Of a DNA stretch of 64,000 nucleotides, positions 53,484-62,490 are shown piece by piece. Within the stretch, counting starts at the first letter, position 1; each line of letters starts with the position of its first letter. Origin of the DNA: Sporichthya polymorpha DSM 43042 (GTDB taxonomy: Bacteria > Actinomycetota > Actinomycetes > Sporichthyales > Sporichthyaceae); contig NZ_KB913029.1 of the NCBI RefSeq assembly GCF_000384115.1, forward strand, positions 4,377,057-4,441,056, given 5' to 3'. A program made the position numbers and the translations under genes. The notes beneath the pieces were generated by a model. The model saw nothing but the letters and a program-made list of their open reading frames with translations, had not been told where the DNA came from and ran no database searches.

Positions 53484-54248
53484 ATGCAACAGATCACGAC
53501 CGACCTCGCCGCCCAGCACGCCGAGTTGCGTGCCGTGCTCACCGACCTGCGACCCGAGCAGTGGGACGCGCCGTCCCGGTGCCCGGGCTGGTCGGTCGCC
53601 GACGTGGTGCTGCACCTCGCGCAGGCGGACGAGGTCGCGGTCGCGAGCGCCCGCGGGAACATCGACGCCGGCGCCCGCGCGGCGGGCTGGGACCTCGACG
53701 CGCTCCACTCGGGCCGGCACTCGATGGACGCCCTGGCCGACCTCGCGGTGCAGTCCCAGCGCGGCGCGGCCCCGGACGCGCTGCTCGCGCGCTGGTCCGA
53801 CGTCGCGGACGCCGTGGTCGAGACGCTCGGGGCGATGGACCCGAAGGAACAGGTGCCATGGGTCGTCGGGACCCTGCCGGCCCGGACGCTGGCGACCACG
53901 CGCCTCGCCGAGTGCTGGATCCACACCGGTGACATCGCCCCGGCCGTCGGCGTCGAGCAACCGTTCAGCGAGCGGATGTGGCACATCGCACGGCTCGCGT
54001 GGCGGACCATCCCGTACGCCTTCAGCCAGGCCGGGCAGGAGTTGACCGGCCCGGTCGCGGTCGTGCTCACCACCCCCGAGGGGCGGACGTGGACCTTCGC
54101 CGATCCCGACCCCGTGACCACCGTCACCGGGGACGCCATGACGTTCTGTCAGGTCGCGGCGCGACGGATCCCGGGGGACGAGAGCGGGCTGACGGCGACC
54201 GGCCCGGACGCCGAAGCCGTTCTTGACCTGGTTCGCACCTTCGCCTGA
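53484..54248 (+). CDS. Maleylpyruvate isomerase-family mycothiol-dependent protein
   Basis: This 254-residue protein has the N-terminal DinB-type domain (C-P-G-W-S-V-A-D-V-V-L-H-L, residues ~34-46; L-A-E-C-W-I-H-T-G-D-I-A) and a C-terminal MDMPI_C domain (V-V-L-T-T-P-E-G-R-T-W-T-F-A-D-P). Histidines near 45 and 150 bind the metal, with mycothiol as co-substrate in characterised relatives. G-G-A-G-G lies four bases before the ATG. It probably forms an operon with the SDR, suggesting one catabolic pathway. Confidence 0.85.
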   Translation: MQQITTDLAAQHAELRAVLTDLRPEQWDAPSRCPGWSVADVVLHLAQADEVAVASARGNIDAGARAAGWDLDALHSGRHSMDALADLAVQSQRGAAPDALLARWSDVADAVVETLGAMDPKEQVPWVVGTLPARTLATTRLAECWIHTGDIAPAVGVEQPFSERMWHIARLAWRTIPYAFSQAGQELTGPVAVVLTTPEGRTWTFADPDPVTTVTGDAMTFCQVAARRIPGDESGLTATGPDAEAVLDLVRTFA

Positions 54249-54377
54249 CCGTCCGGGACGGGTTGCGGGACAGGCTGCGGGGAGGAATCCGGGAGAACCC
54301 GGATGCGAGGGAGGGCGCGCCGCCGCCATCCTCAACAGCGCTCCTCTACCGTCGTCACGTCGTCCTTGGGGGGACTC

Positions 54378-56585
54378 GTGGAACGCCTCGCTCATTTCGT
54401 GCTGCTGCATCGGCGGCTCGTCATCCTCGGTTGGGCGCTGATGTTCGTGATCGGCGGCATGACTGCGGCCAAGGTCCCGGACCGGCTCAACATCGACTTC
54501 TCGCTGCCCGGCCAGCAGGGGTACGAGACGTCGAAGGACGTGCTCGAGGAGTTCGGCAACGGCGGTCCGACCTCGAACACGCCGGTCATCGTCACCGCCA
54601 CGGTGCCGGAGGGGCAGACGATCCCCGACCGCGCGTCCGACATCGAGCCTGTGCTCGCCAAGCTGGGCGAGATCATCCCGGGCGGCCGGATCGCCGACTA
54701 CTTCTCCGCCGACGAGGACCTGTTCCTCACCGAGGACCGGCGGACGATGTTCGCCTACGTGTACCCGGAGGAGTTCACCTCCTTCGACTACGCGCCGTGG
54801 GAGGAGCTCCAGCCGCCGCTCGACGAGGCGATGGAGAACACCGACATCGACTGGGCGACCACCGGCTACGGGAAGCTGTCCGAGGGCGGGGACTCCGACG
54901 AGGAGTCCAGCCTGTTCATCGAGACGATGATCGGTGGCCTCGGTGCCCTGGCCGTCCTGCTGTTCCTGTTCGCCAGCCTGCTCGCCTTCATCCCGTTGCT
55001 GATCGCGGCGGTCTCGATCCTCACCACGTTCCTGGTCGTGCTGCTCGCGACCTACGTGATGGACGTCAGCTTCGTCGTGCAGTTCCTGATCGCACTCGTC
55101 GGTCTCGGTGTCGCGATCGACTACTCGCTCCTCGTCGTCAACCGATGGCGTGAGGAACGAGCCCACGGCCGGGACAACCACGACGCCGTCGTCATCGCGA
55201 TGAAGTACGCCGGCCACGCCGTGGTCGCGAGCGCCGGCACCGTCGCGATCAGTCTGTGCGCGCTGCTCGTCATCCCGGTGCCGCTGCTGCGCAGCATGGG
55301 TATCGGCGGGATGCTCATCCCGGTGATCAGCACCCTCGTGGTCTGCACGCTGCTGCCGGCCGTCCTCGGCGGCATCGGGCCGCGCGTCGACTGGCCGAGG
55401 ATCCGGCACGAGGACAAGCCGTCCCGCGGCTGGTCGGCCTGGGCCCGCGGCGTCGTCCGCTCCCGATGGCTCGCCGCCGGTCTCGCGACGATCGCCCTCG
55501 CGCTGCTGACCGCACCCATCTTCGGCATCAAGATCGGACAGGCCCGGACCGAGTCCCTGGCGAGCGGCGGCACGGCCTACGAGGCCCTGCAGACCCTGCA
55601 CTCCGGCGGCGTCGCCCCCGGCGTCGTCTCCCCCATCGAGGTGCTTCTCACCGGCCCCGAGGCGAACGAGTCCGCGGGCAAGGTCGTCGCCGCGGCCGAG
55701 GCCACGGACGGTGTCTACGCCGCGTTCGCCCCGGCGAACGAGCAGTGGCGCACCGGCGACGCGGTCCTCGTCGACGTCATCCCGAACGCGGAGACCGTCG
55801 ACACGACCGAGGCCGGCATCGTCGACACGCTGGCCGCGAACTTCGAGGGCATCCCCGGCGTCGTCGGCCTGTCCGGTTCCGGCCCGACGATCCAGGACTA
55901 CATCGAGGCGGTCTACAAGAACTTCCCGTACAGCCTGGCGCTGATCGCGCTGGTCACATTTCTCCTGCTGGTCCGGACGTTCCGCTCGATCCTGCTGCCG
56001 CTCAAGGCGGTGCTGCTGAACATCTTCTCGGTGGCCGCGACCTTCGGCGCGACCGTCCTGTTCTGGCAGCACGGGTACGGCTCGGAGCAGATCTTCGACA
56101 TCGAGGCCACCGGCGCGATCACGTTCTGGGTCCCGCTCGTGATCTTCGCGTTCCTGTTCGGCCTGTCGATGGACTACGAGGTGTTCATCCTCGCCCGGAT
56201 GCGCGAGGAGTACGACCGGACCGGGCACACCGACACCGCGGTCATCGAGGGCCTGGCCCGGACCGGACGGCTCGTCACCGGCGCGGCGCTGATCCTGTTC
56301 CTCGCCTTCGTCGCCCTCGCGGCCTCCCCCGGGACCGAGATCAAGGTGCTCGCGACCGGCCTCGGCATCGGCATCCTCCTCGACGCCACGATCGTCCGCG
56401 CCGTGCTCGTCCCGGCCCTGGTCTCCCTGTTCGGGGACTGGAACTGGTGGCTCCCGGCCTGGATCGCCAAGCCGCTCCGGCTCGAGCCACACCCCCGGCC
56501 CGGAAAGACCCTCCCGGTCGCCCCTCCCCCGGAGGAGCCGGAGCTGGTCCCGACCCCGACCGGGTCGGGCCGGCCGCCCGGCTGA
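54378..56585 (+). CDS. MMPL-family RND transporter
   Basis: This 735-residue membrane protein has about twelve helices in two repeats, each preceded by a large external loop. The first helix is V-I-L-G-W-A-L-M-F-V-I-G-G-M; the G-V-A-I-D-Y-S-L-L-V-V-N-R (residues ~250-262) and F-G-L-S-M-D-Y-E-V-F-I-L-A-R motifs carry the proton-relay D-Y pairs of MMPL proteins. Substrates are often lipids or drugs. The GTG at 54378 is chosen with GGGGGG upstream; an ATG at 54303 would add a non-family arginine-rich segment. Confidence 0.9.
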   Translation: MERLAHFVLLHRRLVILGWALMFVIGGMTAAKVPDRLNIDFSLPGQQGYETSKDVLEEFGNGGPTSNTPVIVTATVPEGQTIPDRASDIEPVLAKLGEIIPGGRIADYFSADEDLFLTEDRRTMFAYVYPEEFTSFDYAPWEELQPPLDEAMENTDIDWATTGYGKLSEGGDSDEESSLFIETMIGGLGALAVLLFLFASLLAFIPLLIAAVSILTTFLVVLLATYVMDVSFVVQFLIALVGLGVAIDYSLLVVNRWREERAHGRDNHDAVVIAMKYAGHAVVASAGTVAISLCALLVIPVPLLRSMGIGGMLIPVISTLVVCTLLPAVLGGIGPRVDWPRIRHEDKPSRGWSAWARGVVRSRWLAAGLATIALALLTAPIFGIKIGQARTESLASGGTAYEALQTLHSGGVAPGVVSPIEVLLTGPEANESAGKVVAAAEATDGVYAAFAPANEQWRTGDAVLVDVIPNAETVDTTEAGIVDTLAANFEGIPGVVGLSGSGPTIQDYIEAVYKNFPYSLALIALVTFLLLVRTFRSILLPLKAVLLNIFSVAATFGATVLFWQHGYGSEQIFDIEATGAITFWVPLVIFAFLFGLSMDYEVFILARMREEYDRTGHTDTAVIEGLARTGRLVTGAALILFLAFVALAASPGTEIKVLATGLGIGILLDATIVRAVLVPALVSLFGDWNWWLPAWIAKPLRLEPHPRPGKTLPVAPPPEEPELVPTPTGSGRPPG

Positions 56586-56642
56586 CCCTGGCATCGACGG
56601 GACCAGTCGCCAGATTGGCCTCGCATCTGCAATACTCCAGTC

Positions 56643-57044
56643 GTGACCACGTTTCGCATCAGCGAGGTCGCTGACCTGATGGGGGTCAGCACCGACACCG
56701 TGCGCCGCTGGACCGACAGCGGCCGCCTGCCCGCCACCCGCGAGGCCAACGGGCACCGGACCGTCGAGGGGGCCGCGCTGGCCGCGTTCGCCCGGTCCCT
56801 GGCGGAGAACCCGGACCCCGAGCGCACCGTCACCACGTCCGCCCGGAACAGCATGCGCGGCATCGTGACCCACGTCGTCCGGGACACCGTGATGGCCCAG
56901 GTCGAGATGCAGTGCGGGCCGTACCGGATCGTCTCGCTGATGAGCCGCGAGGCCGCCGACGACCTCGGCCTGGAGCCGGGCGTCCTGGCGATCGCCATGG
57001 TCAAGTCGACCAACGTCATCGTCGAGCTCGCCGACGCCGACTGA
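56643..57044 (+). CDS. Molybdate-type regulator: MerR HTH plus TOBE domain
   Basis: This 133-residue protein has a MerR-like helix-turn-helix (F-R-I-S-E-V-A-D-L-M-G-V-S-T-D-T-V-R-R-W, residues ~4-23) and a C-terminal TOBE/Mop domain (S-A-R-N-S-M-R-G-I-V-T-H-V ... V-K-S-T-N-V) that binds molybdate. It is a ModE-like sensor in a different build and probably controls the modABC genes downstream. AATACT lies six bases before the GTG. The next genes follow on the same strand. Confidence 0.88.
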   Translation: MTTFRISEVADLMGVSTDTVRRWTDSGRLPATREANGHRTVEGAALAAFARSLAENPDPERTVTTSARNSMRGIVTHVVRDTVMAQVEMQCGPYRIVSLMSREAADDLGLEPGVLAIAMVKSTNVIVELADAD

Positions 57045-57091
57045 CCCCGATCTCCGGGCCGGTGCGGTCCGGACCGAGCTGGAGCTCCCCC

Positions 57092-57679
57092 ATGTCCCGA
57101 GCACTTTCCGTCGTCGTCGCCGGCGTCCTCGCCGGAGGCACGCTCGCCGCGGCGCCCGGCGTCGCGAGCGTCGACTCCTCGTCCGGCACCGCCGCAAAGC
57201 TTCGAGGCGTCACCGTCAACGGCGCCGTGGGTGACCGCGGGCCGATCTCTCGTGCGGCCCTGGCCGGCTTCGACCAGCGCGCGGTGCGTATGACCTACCA
57301 GACCAGCGGCGGACCGCAGACCCACCGGTACACGGGTCCGCTGCTGTTGGACGTCCTGCGATCGGCCCAGCCGAACTTCAGCTCCGATCGGCACGACCCG
57401 CTCCGCTACGCCGTCCTCGTGCAGGCGACCGACGGCTTCCTGGCGGCGATCGCGTGGGGTGAACTCGACCCGGAACTCGCGAACAAGCGCGCGATCGTGG
57501 CGCTGACCGAGGACGGCAAGAAGCTGACCCGGCCCCGCATCGTCCTGCCCGGCGATCATCACGGCGCGCGCCAGGTGTACGACGTCGCCTCGATCTCGCT
57601 GCTCCGGCTGAGCCCGGAGATGGCCACCGGCAAGGCGGGCCGGGTCCTGCGCAACTCCCCCGGCCACGAGCACCACTGA
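57092..57679 (+). CDS. Secreted SUOX-fold protein without cysteine
   Basis: This is a 195-residue exported protein. Signal peptide residues 1-26 (cleavage near V-A-S). The body matches the oxidoreductase molybdopterin-binding (SUOX) fold: Y-T-G-P-L-L-L-D-V-L-R (residues ~81-91), Y-A-V-L-V-Q-A-T-D-G-F-L-A-A-I-A and P-R-I-V-L-P-G-D-H-H-G-A-R-Q-V. In SUOX enzymes a cysteine binds molybdenum; this protein has no cysteine at all. It ends in G-H-E-H-H, a possible metal-binding tail. It may bind molybdate or metal rather than catalyse. It lies between the regulator and modA. Confidence 0.75.
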   Translation: MSRALSVVVAGVLAGGTLAAAPGVASVDSSSGTAAKLRGVTVNGAVGDRGPISRAALAGFDQRAVRMTYQTSGGPQTHRYTGPLLLDVLRSAQPNFSSDRHDPLRYAVLVQATDGFLAAIAWGELDPELANKRAIVALTEDGKKLTRPRIVLPGDHHGARQVYDVASISLLRLSPEMATGKAGRVLRNSPGHEHH

Positions 57680-57721
57680 CGCCGCCTCACTTCGCACGCA
57701 CTTCGAGATTCTGGAGACCCC

Positions 57722-58582
57722 ATGCCCCGCTCCTCGCGGTTCCGCCGCAGCTGCGCCGTCGTGGCCGCTCTCGCCCTGGCGCTCCCCCTCGCGGCGTGCG
57801 CGAACGACGACGACGACGACGAGACCGCGTCGCCGTCCGGCACGAGTACCCCGGCGGTCGAGAGCCGTGAACTGATGGTGTTCGCCGCGGCGTCGCTGAC
57901 GGGGGCCTTCACCGAACTCGGCAAGAAATTCGAGGCCGAACACCCCGGCGTGACGGTGCGCTTCAACTTCGGCTCCAGCGGGACGCTGGCGACACAGATC
58001 AACGAGGGCGCACCGGCGGACGTGTTCGCCTCCGCGTCGCCCGCGACCATGACGACCGTCACCGACGCCGGCAACGGGGCCGGTGAAGCGGTGACGTTCG
58101 TGAGGAATCGGCTCGAGATCGCGGTCCCCGCGGGCAACCCGGGCGAGGTCGACGACATCGAGGACTTCGCCGACGACGGCCTCGACATCGCGCTCTGCGC
58201 CGACACCGCACCGTGCGGCGCCGCCGCGGACAAGCTGTTCGCCGCCGCGAACATCACGCCGAAGCCCGACACCCGCGAGGCCGACGTGAAGGCCGTGCTC
58301 ACCAAGGTGGAGGCCGGCGAGGTCGACGCCGCGCTGGTCTACCACACCGACGTCCTCTCGGCCGCCGCCGGCAAGGTCGAGGGCATCGAGTTCGACGAGT
58401 CCGACCTCGCGATCAACGACTACCTGATCAGCGCGCTCAAGGAAGCCGAGCACGCGGACCTCGCCGCCCAGTGGGTCGAGTTTCTCCGGAGCGACGCGGC
58501 GCAGGACGTGCTGACGGCCGCGGGCTTCGAGTCTCCCGGGGCGACGGAGAGCCCGTCGCCGTCCGCCTCGCCGACGTCGTAG
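57722..58582 (+). CDS. modA: Molybdate ABC transporter substrate-binding lipoprotein ModA
   Basis: This 286-residue lipoprotein has a lipobox L-A-A-C (cysteine near residue 27). F-A-A-A-S-L-T-G-A-F-T-E-L (residues ~54-66), the G-S-S-G-T-L-A-T-Q-I and A-P-A-D-V-F-A-S-A motifs, and D-A-A-L-V-Y-H-T-D-V are ModA features that bind molybdate or tungstate. The tail is Ser/Pro-rich. CTGGAG precedes the ATG. modB follows after 27 bases. Confidence 0.93.
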   Translation: MPRSSRFRRSCAVVAALALALPLAACANDDDDDETASPSGTSTPAVESRELMVFAAASLTGAFTELGKKFEAEHPGVTVRFNFGSSGTLATQINEGAPADVFASASPATMTTVTDAGNGAGEAVTFVRNRLEIAVPAGNPGEVDDIEDFADDGLDIALCADTAPCGAAADKLFAAANITPKPDTREADVKAVLTKVEAGEVDAALVYHTDVLSAAAGKVEGIEFDESDLAINDYLISALKEAEHADLAAQWVEFLRSDAAQDVLTAAGFESPGATESPSPSASPTS

Positions 58583-58609
58583 CGACGGCGTGACAGCATC
58601 GCGAGCGCG

Positions 58610-59476
58610 ATGAGCGTCTCCACCGAGAGCGAGAGGGCGGGCCCCGTGGGCGGCGGGGCCCGCCCTCCGCGCGCGCCCCGCGAACGGTCCGGGATCCCGC
58701 CGCTGCTCCTCGCGCCGGCGGGGATCGGCCTGGTCTTCCTGATCATCCCGCTCGTCGGGCTGATGGTGCGGGCGCCGTGGACCGAACTCCCGGACCAGCT
58801 CGGCCGGGAGATCGTGCGCGACGCGCTCGCCCGGTCGATGTACACGGCGTCGATGGCGACGTTGTTGTCGCTCGTGCTCGGCGTCCCGATCGCCGTCGTC
58901 CTCGCCCACGGGCGGTTCCGCGGTCGCGGCCTCGTACGCGCGCTTGTGACCGTCCCGTTGGTGCTGCCACCCGTCGTCGGCGGTGTCGCGCTGTTCGCGG
59001 CCCTCGGTCGCCGGGGCGTGATCGGCGAGCACATCCACGACTGGACCGGCTATTCGCTCCCCTTCACGACGAACGCGGTGATCATCGCCGAGACGTTCGT
59101 CGCGATGCCGTTCCTGATCATCGCGGTGGAGGGCGCCCTCCGCGGCGCGGATCCCCGCTTCACCGAGGCCGCCAGCACTCTGGGCGCCACGCGCTGGTAC
59201 GCCTTCCGTCGAGTGACGCTCCCTCAGGTGATGCCCGGTATCGCCGCCGGTGCCGTGCTCTGCTGGGCCCGTGCGCTCGGCGAGTTCGGCGCGACCGTCA
59301 CGTTCGCGGGCAGCCTCGAGGGCCGGACGATGGTCATGCCCTCCGCCGTCTACCGCGAACTCGAGGCCGGCCACCCCGACACCGCGATCGCCCTGAGCCT
59401 CGTGCTGATGGTGATCTCCGTCGTCGTGCTCGCGAGCCTGCGGGAGCACTGGATCTCGCCGGGACGGACGCGGTGA
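58610..59476 (+). CDS. modB: Molybdate ABC transporter permease ModB
   Basis: This 288-residue inner-membrane protein has about six helices and the EAA loop E-A-A-S-T-L-G-A-T-R-W-Y-A-F-R-R-V-T-L-P (residues ~184-203) that contacts ModC. Its N-terminus carries an extra ~25 hydrophilic residues. The stop overlaps the modC start as GTGA, so they are translated together. Confidence 0.93.
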   Translation: MSVSTESERAGPVGGGARPPRAPRERSGIPPLLLAPAGIGLVFLIIPLVGLMVRAPWTELPDQLGREIVRDALARSMYTASMATLLSLVLGVPIAVVLAHGRFRGRGLVRALVTVPLVLPPVVGGVALFAALGRRGVIGEHIHDWTGYSLPFTTNAVIIAETFVAMPFLIIAVEGALRGADPRFTEAASTLGATRWYAFRRVTLPQVMPGIAAGAVLCWARALGEFGATVTFAGSLEGRTMVMPSAVYRELEAGHPDTAIALSLVLMVISVVVLASLREHWISPGRTR

Positions 59477-60537
59477 CCGGGCTGACGGCGGACTTCCGCG
59501 TCGGCCGCGGGAGCTTCCACCTGGACCTCGGGCTGACCGTGCCGCCGGGCGGCACGGTGGCCCTGCTGGGCCCGAACGGCGCGGGCAAGTCGACCGCCCT
59601 GCGGGTGCTGACCGGGCTGCTGCGTCCGTACGAGGGCGAGGTCCGGCTCGACGGCACGGTGCTCGACGGGCCGGGCGTGCACGTCCCTCCGGAGCGCCGG
59701 CCGATCGGGGTCGTATGGCAGGACTACCGGCTGTTCCCCAACCTGTCCGCGGTCGACAACGTCGCGTTCGGGCTGCGGACCCGCGGCGTCGGGAAGGCCG
59801 AGGCGCGGGAGCGGGCGACGACGTGGATCGAGCGCGTCGGCCTCGCCGAGCACGCGCGCACGAAGCCCGGCTCGTTGTCCGGTGGCCAGGCGCAGCGGGT
59901 GGCCCTGGCTCGCGCTCTCGCGCCGGAACCGAAGCTGCTGCTGCTGGACGAACCGCTGGCCGCCCTCGACGCCCGCACGCGGCTCGACGTCCGGACGAAC
60001 CTGCGCAAGCACCTGGCCGAGTTCGGCGGCGCGACGGTGCTCGTCACCCACGACCCGCTCGACGCGATGGTGCTCGCCTCCGACGTCCTGGTCCTGGAGG
60101 AGGGCCGGGCCGTGCAACGTGGGCCGGTCGCCGAGGTCGCCCGCCACCCGCAGACCGACTACGTCGCGCAGCTCGTCGGGCTCAACCTCTACCGCGGTGT
60201 CGCCGACACCACCGGCGTCCGGTTGCCGGACGGAACGGTGATCTCCGCGGTGATGGATCACATCGCCCCGCACGACCCGATCGAGGTGCTGGTCGCGTTC
60301 TCGCCCTCGGCGGTCAGCGTCTTCACCGAGCGCCCGGTCGGCACGCCGCGCAACGTCTTCCCGGCGCAGATCACCGACATGGAGCTGCACGCCGGTGCGG
60401 TGCGGTTGCGGCTGGAGGGTGCCTTGGACGTGCTCGCCGACGTCACCGCCGGCGCCGTCGCGGACCTCGACCTCGTCCCCGGGCGGCAGGTCTGGGCCAC
60501 GGTGAAGGCGACGGAGACCTCGGTCTATCCCGCCTAG
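59473..60537 (+). CDS. modC: Molybdate ABC transporter ATP-binding protein ModC
   Basis: This 354-residue ATPase has Walker A G-P-N-G-A-G-K-S-T (residues ~35-43), signature L-S-G-G-Q-A-Q-R-V (~135-143), Walker B L-L-L-L-D-E-P-L-A and the H-loop T-H-D, followed by a C-terminal TOBE domain (~275-354) that binds molybdate and may inhibit transport when full. It powers the ModAB importer and supplies molybdenum for the nitrate reductase upstream. The -10 for sppA overlaps its stop codon. Confidence 0.95.
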   Translation: MTGLTADFRVGRGSFHLDLGLTVPPGGTVALLGPNGAGKSTALRVLTGLLRPYEGEVRLDGTVLDGPGVHVPPERRPIGVVWQDYRLFPNLSAVDNVAFGLRTRGVGKAEARERATTWIERVGLAEHARTKPGSLSGGQAQRVALARALAPEPKLLLLDEPLAALDARTRLDVRTNLRKHLAEFGGATVLVTHDPLDAMVLASDVLVLEEGRAVQRGPVAEVARHPQTDYVAQLVGLNLYRGVADTTGVRLPDGTVISAVMDHIAPHDPIEVLVAFSPSAVSVFTERPVGTPRNVFPAQITDMELHAGAVRLRLEGALDVLADVTAGAVADLDLVPGRQVWATVKATETSVYPA

Positions 60538-60540
60538 GGT
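60535..60540 (+). promoter_or_regulatory. -10 hexamer TAGGGT, leaderless start at 60548
   Basis: TAGGGT includes the modC stop codon TAG and lies seven bases before the ATG of sppA. It excludes the alternative GTG at 60539, which is inside it. Confidence 0.5.
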
Positions 60541-60547
60541 GGCGATC

Positions 60548-62230
60548 ATGTCGCTGCCCGGACGCCGCCCGTCGTTCCTGCTCGAGCTCGACCTCGACGT
60601 CCCGCTCGTCGACCCGCCGCCGCAGGCGCCGCTGACGAAGGCCCTGAGCCGCGGACAGCCCGCACTGCGCACCGTGCTGGCCGACCTGCACCGGGCTGCG
60701 AAGGACCCGCGGGTGGCCGGGTTGATCGTCCGCACCGGCGGCACGTCCCACCCCCTCGCCCACGCGCAGGAGCTGCGGGACGCGATCGCCGAGTTCGGCG
60801 CGTCCGGCCGGCCGACCGTCGCGTGGGCGGAGACCTTCGGCGAGTTCGGCCGCGGGACCTCGGGCTACCTGATCGCGACGGGGTGCTCGGAGATCTGGCT
60901 GCAGCCGACCGGGGAGGTCGGCATCACCGGGATGGCGGCCGAGGCCGTGTTCCTCCGGGAGCTGTTCGACCGGCTCGGGCTGCGCGCCGAGGTCGGCGCC
61001 CGCCGCGAGTACAAGAACGCGCCGAATCTGGTCACCGAACGCGGCTACACCGAACCGCACCGCGAGGCGATGACGCGACTCGTGACCTCCAGCCTGGCGG
61101 CGGTGCTCGACGAGATAACAGAACGCCGCGGCCTGGCCGCCGACGAACTGCGTCGCCTCGTCGACCGGGCGCCGATCGCGGCGGAGGACGCCCTCGCCGC
61201 CCGCCTGGTCGACCACCTCGGCTACCGCGACGAGGCGTACGCAGCCCTGACCGCGCGGCTGCCCGGCGCGCAGCTGCGGTTTCTCCACCGGCTCGGCGAA
61301 ACCCCGGCCGCCCGGCTGCGGACCGCCGTCGCCCGCGACCGGCGGCACGTCGCGGTCGTCGACGTCTGCGGCACGATCAAGTCCGGCCGCAGCGGCCGGA
61401 ACCTGTTCGGCGCGGCGGCGGGGGCGGACACCGTGAACGCGGCGCTGCGGGCCGCGGCGCGCGACGACCACGTCGGCGCGGTCGTCCTGCGCGTCGACTC
61501 CCCCGGCGGCTCCTACATCGCCTCGGACTCGATCTGGCGGACGTCGCAGGGCCTGCGGGCCGCCGGCAAGCCGCTGGTGGTCTCGATGGGTGCGGTGGCC
61601 GCGTCGGGCGGGTACTACGTCGCGATCGCCGCGGACCGGATTCTCGCCCAGCCCACGACCGTCACCGGCTCCATCGGGGTGTTCGGCGGCAAGCTCGTCG
61701 TCGGCGACCTGCTGACCCGGCACGGGATCGACCACGACGCGGTGGCCGTCGGTGCCCGCGCGCGGATGTCGTCGCCGCGCGTCGGGTTCAACGCCGACCA
61801 GCTCGCCGCGCTCGACGAGTGGCTCGATCGGGTCTACGCCGACTTCACCGCGAAGGTCGCGGCCGGCCGCGGGCTCTCGGCGGAGGAGATCGAGGCGGCG
61901 GCGCGTGGCCGCGTCTGGACCGGCGCCGACGCCCGCGAGCGCGGGCTGGTCGACGCCTTCGGCGGGCTGCCGGAGGCCGTCGCGCAGGCGCGGGCCCTCG
62001 CGGGGCTCGCCCCCGACGCGCCCGCGCGGCCGCTGCCGGTCCCCTCGCCGCTGAACCGCTTCGCCCGTCCCCGGTCGAGCGAGGACCCGCGGGCCGCGGC
62101 CGTGCTCGGTCCCGTGTCGCTCGCCACCTCGGCCGCCGCGGGCTGGGAGTCCTGGGCCGAGCTCGCGACCGCGCTCGGGCTGCCCGCCGCCGGACCCCTC
62201 ACGCTGGACGTCCGGGCGCTGCGGGGCTGA
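60548..62230 (+). CDS. sppA: Signal peptide peptidase SppA (S49 family)
   Basis: This is a 560-residue protease with two S49 repeats. The lysine base is in R-R-E-Y-K-N-A-P-N (residues ~152-160) of the first repeat, and the serine nucleophile in S-M-G-A-V-A-A-S-G-G-Y-Y (~350-361) of the second. The pattern is that of long, dimer-like SppA that degrades signal peptides left in the membrane. No clear N-terminal membrane helix is visible, unlike in E. coli. The start is set by the TAGGGT hexamer. Confidence 0.9.
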   Translation: MSLPGRRPSFLLELDLDVPLVDPPPQAPLTKALSRGQPALRTVLADLHRAAKDPRVAGLIVRTGGTSHPLAHAQELRDAIAEFGASGRPTVAWAETFGEFGRGTSGYLIATGCSEIWLQPTGEVGITGMAAEAVFLRELFDRLGLRAEVGARREYKNAPNLVTERGYTEPHREAMTRLVTSSLAAVLDEITERRGLAADELRRLVDRAPIAAEDALAARLVDHLGYRDEAYAALTARLPGAQLRFLHRLGETPAARLRTAVARDRRHVAVVDVCGTIKSGRSGRNLFGAAAGADTVNAALRAAARDDHVGAVVLRVDSPGGSYIASDSIWRTSQGLRAAGKPLVVSMGAVAASGGYYVAIAADRILAQPTTVTGSIGVFGGKLVVGDLLTRHGIDHDAVAVGARARMSSPRVGFNADQLAALDEWLDRVYADFTAKVAAGRGLSAEEIEAAARGRVWTGADARERGLVDAFGGLPEAVAQARALAGLAPDAPARPLPVPSPLNRFARPRSSEDPRAAAVLGPVSLATSAAAGWESWAELATALGLPAAGPLTLDVRALRG

Positions 62231-62388
62231 CCTGCGCATACCGCCATTCGGCGGGGTTTCCTGTGGCAACCCTGTGGTCGCACTGGGAAGCCGCTACGCG
62301 TTGGTAACTTTGACCGGAATTCAGTGGCGGCCGACCTCCGGACGCGGTACCAAGAGGGTGGCGAAACGGTTTCGTACACCGGCTCCCG

Positions 62389-62414
62389 GGAATTGATTCC
62401 ACCATCGGGTCGTT
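62389..62414 (+). promoter_or_regulatory. SigR/SigH-type promoter for rbpA
   Basis: GGAAT (62389-62393) and GTT (62412-62414) are separated by 18 bases, the consensus of SigR-dependent (disulfide-stress) promoters. It lies 77 bases before the rbpA start. Streptomyces rbpA is known to be induced through SigR. The 260-base gap shows no other strong element except an AGGAGG ribosome binding site. Confidence 0.7.
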
Positions 62415-62490
62415 GCTCGTACCAGCGAGTACGAGTAGCTCCCAACCGGGGGATGCCACGAGAGGGCCTGAGGCCCAGGAGGCGGCGAAC

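Noticed and set aside
53367-57197. A 1,276-codon open frame on the minus strand
   Set aside because: It is antisense to the MDMPI, MMPL and MerR-TOBE genes and has only arginine/aspartate-rich low-complexity sequence.
56174-59449. A 1,091-codon open frame on the minus strand
   Set aside because: It is antisense to modA and modB, whose identity is secure; no recognisable domain.
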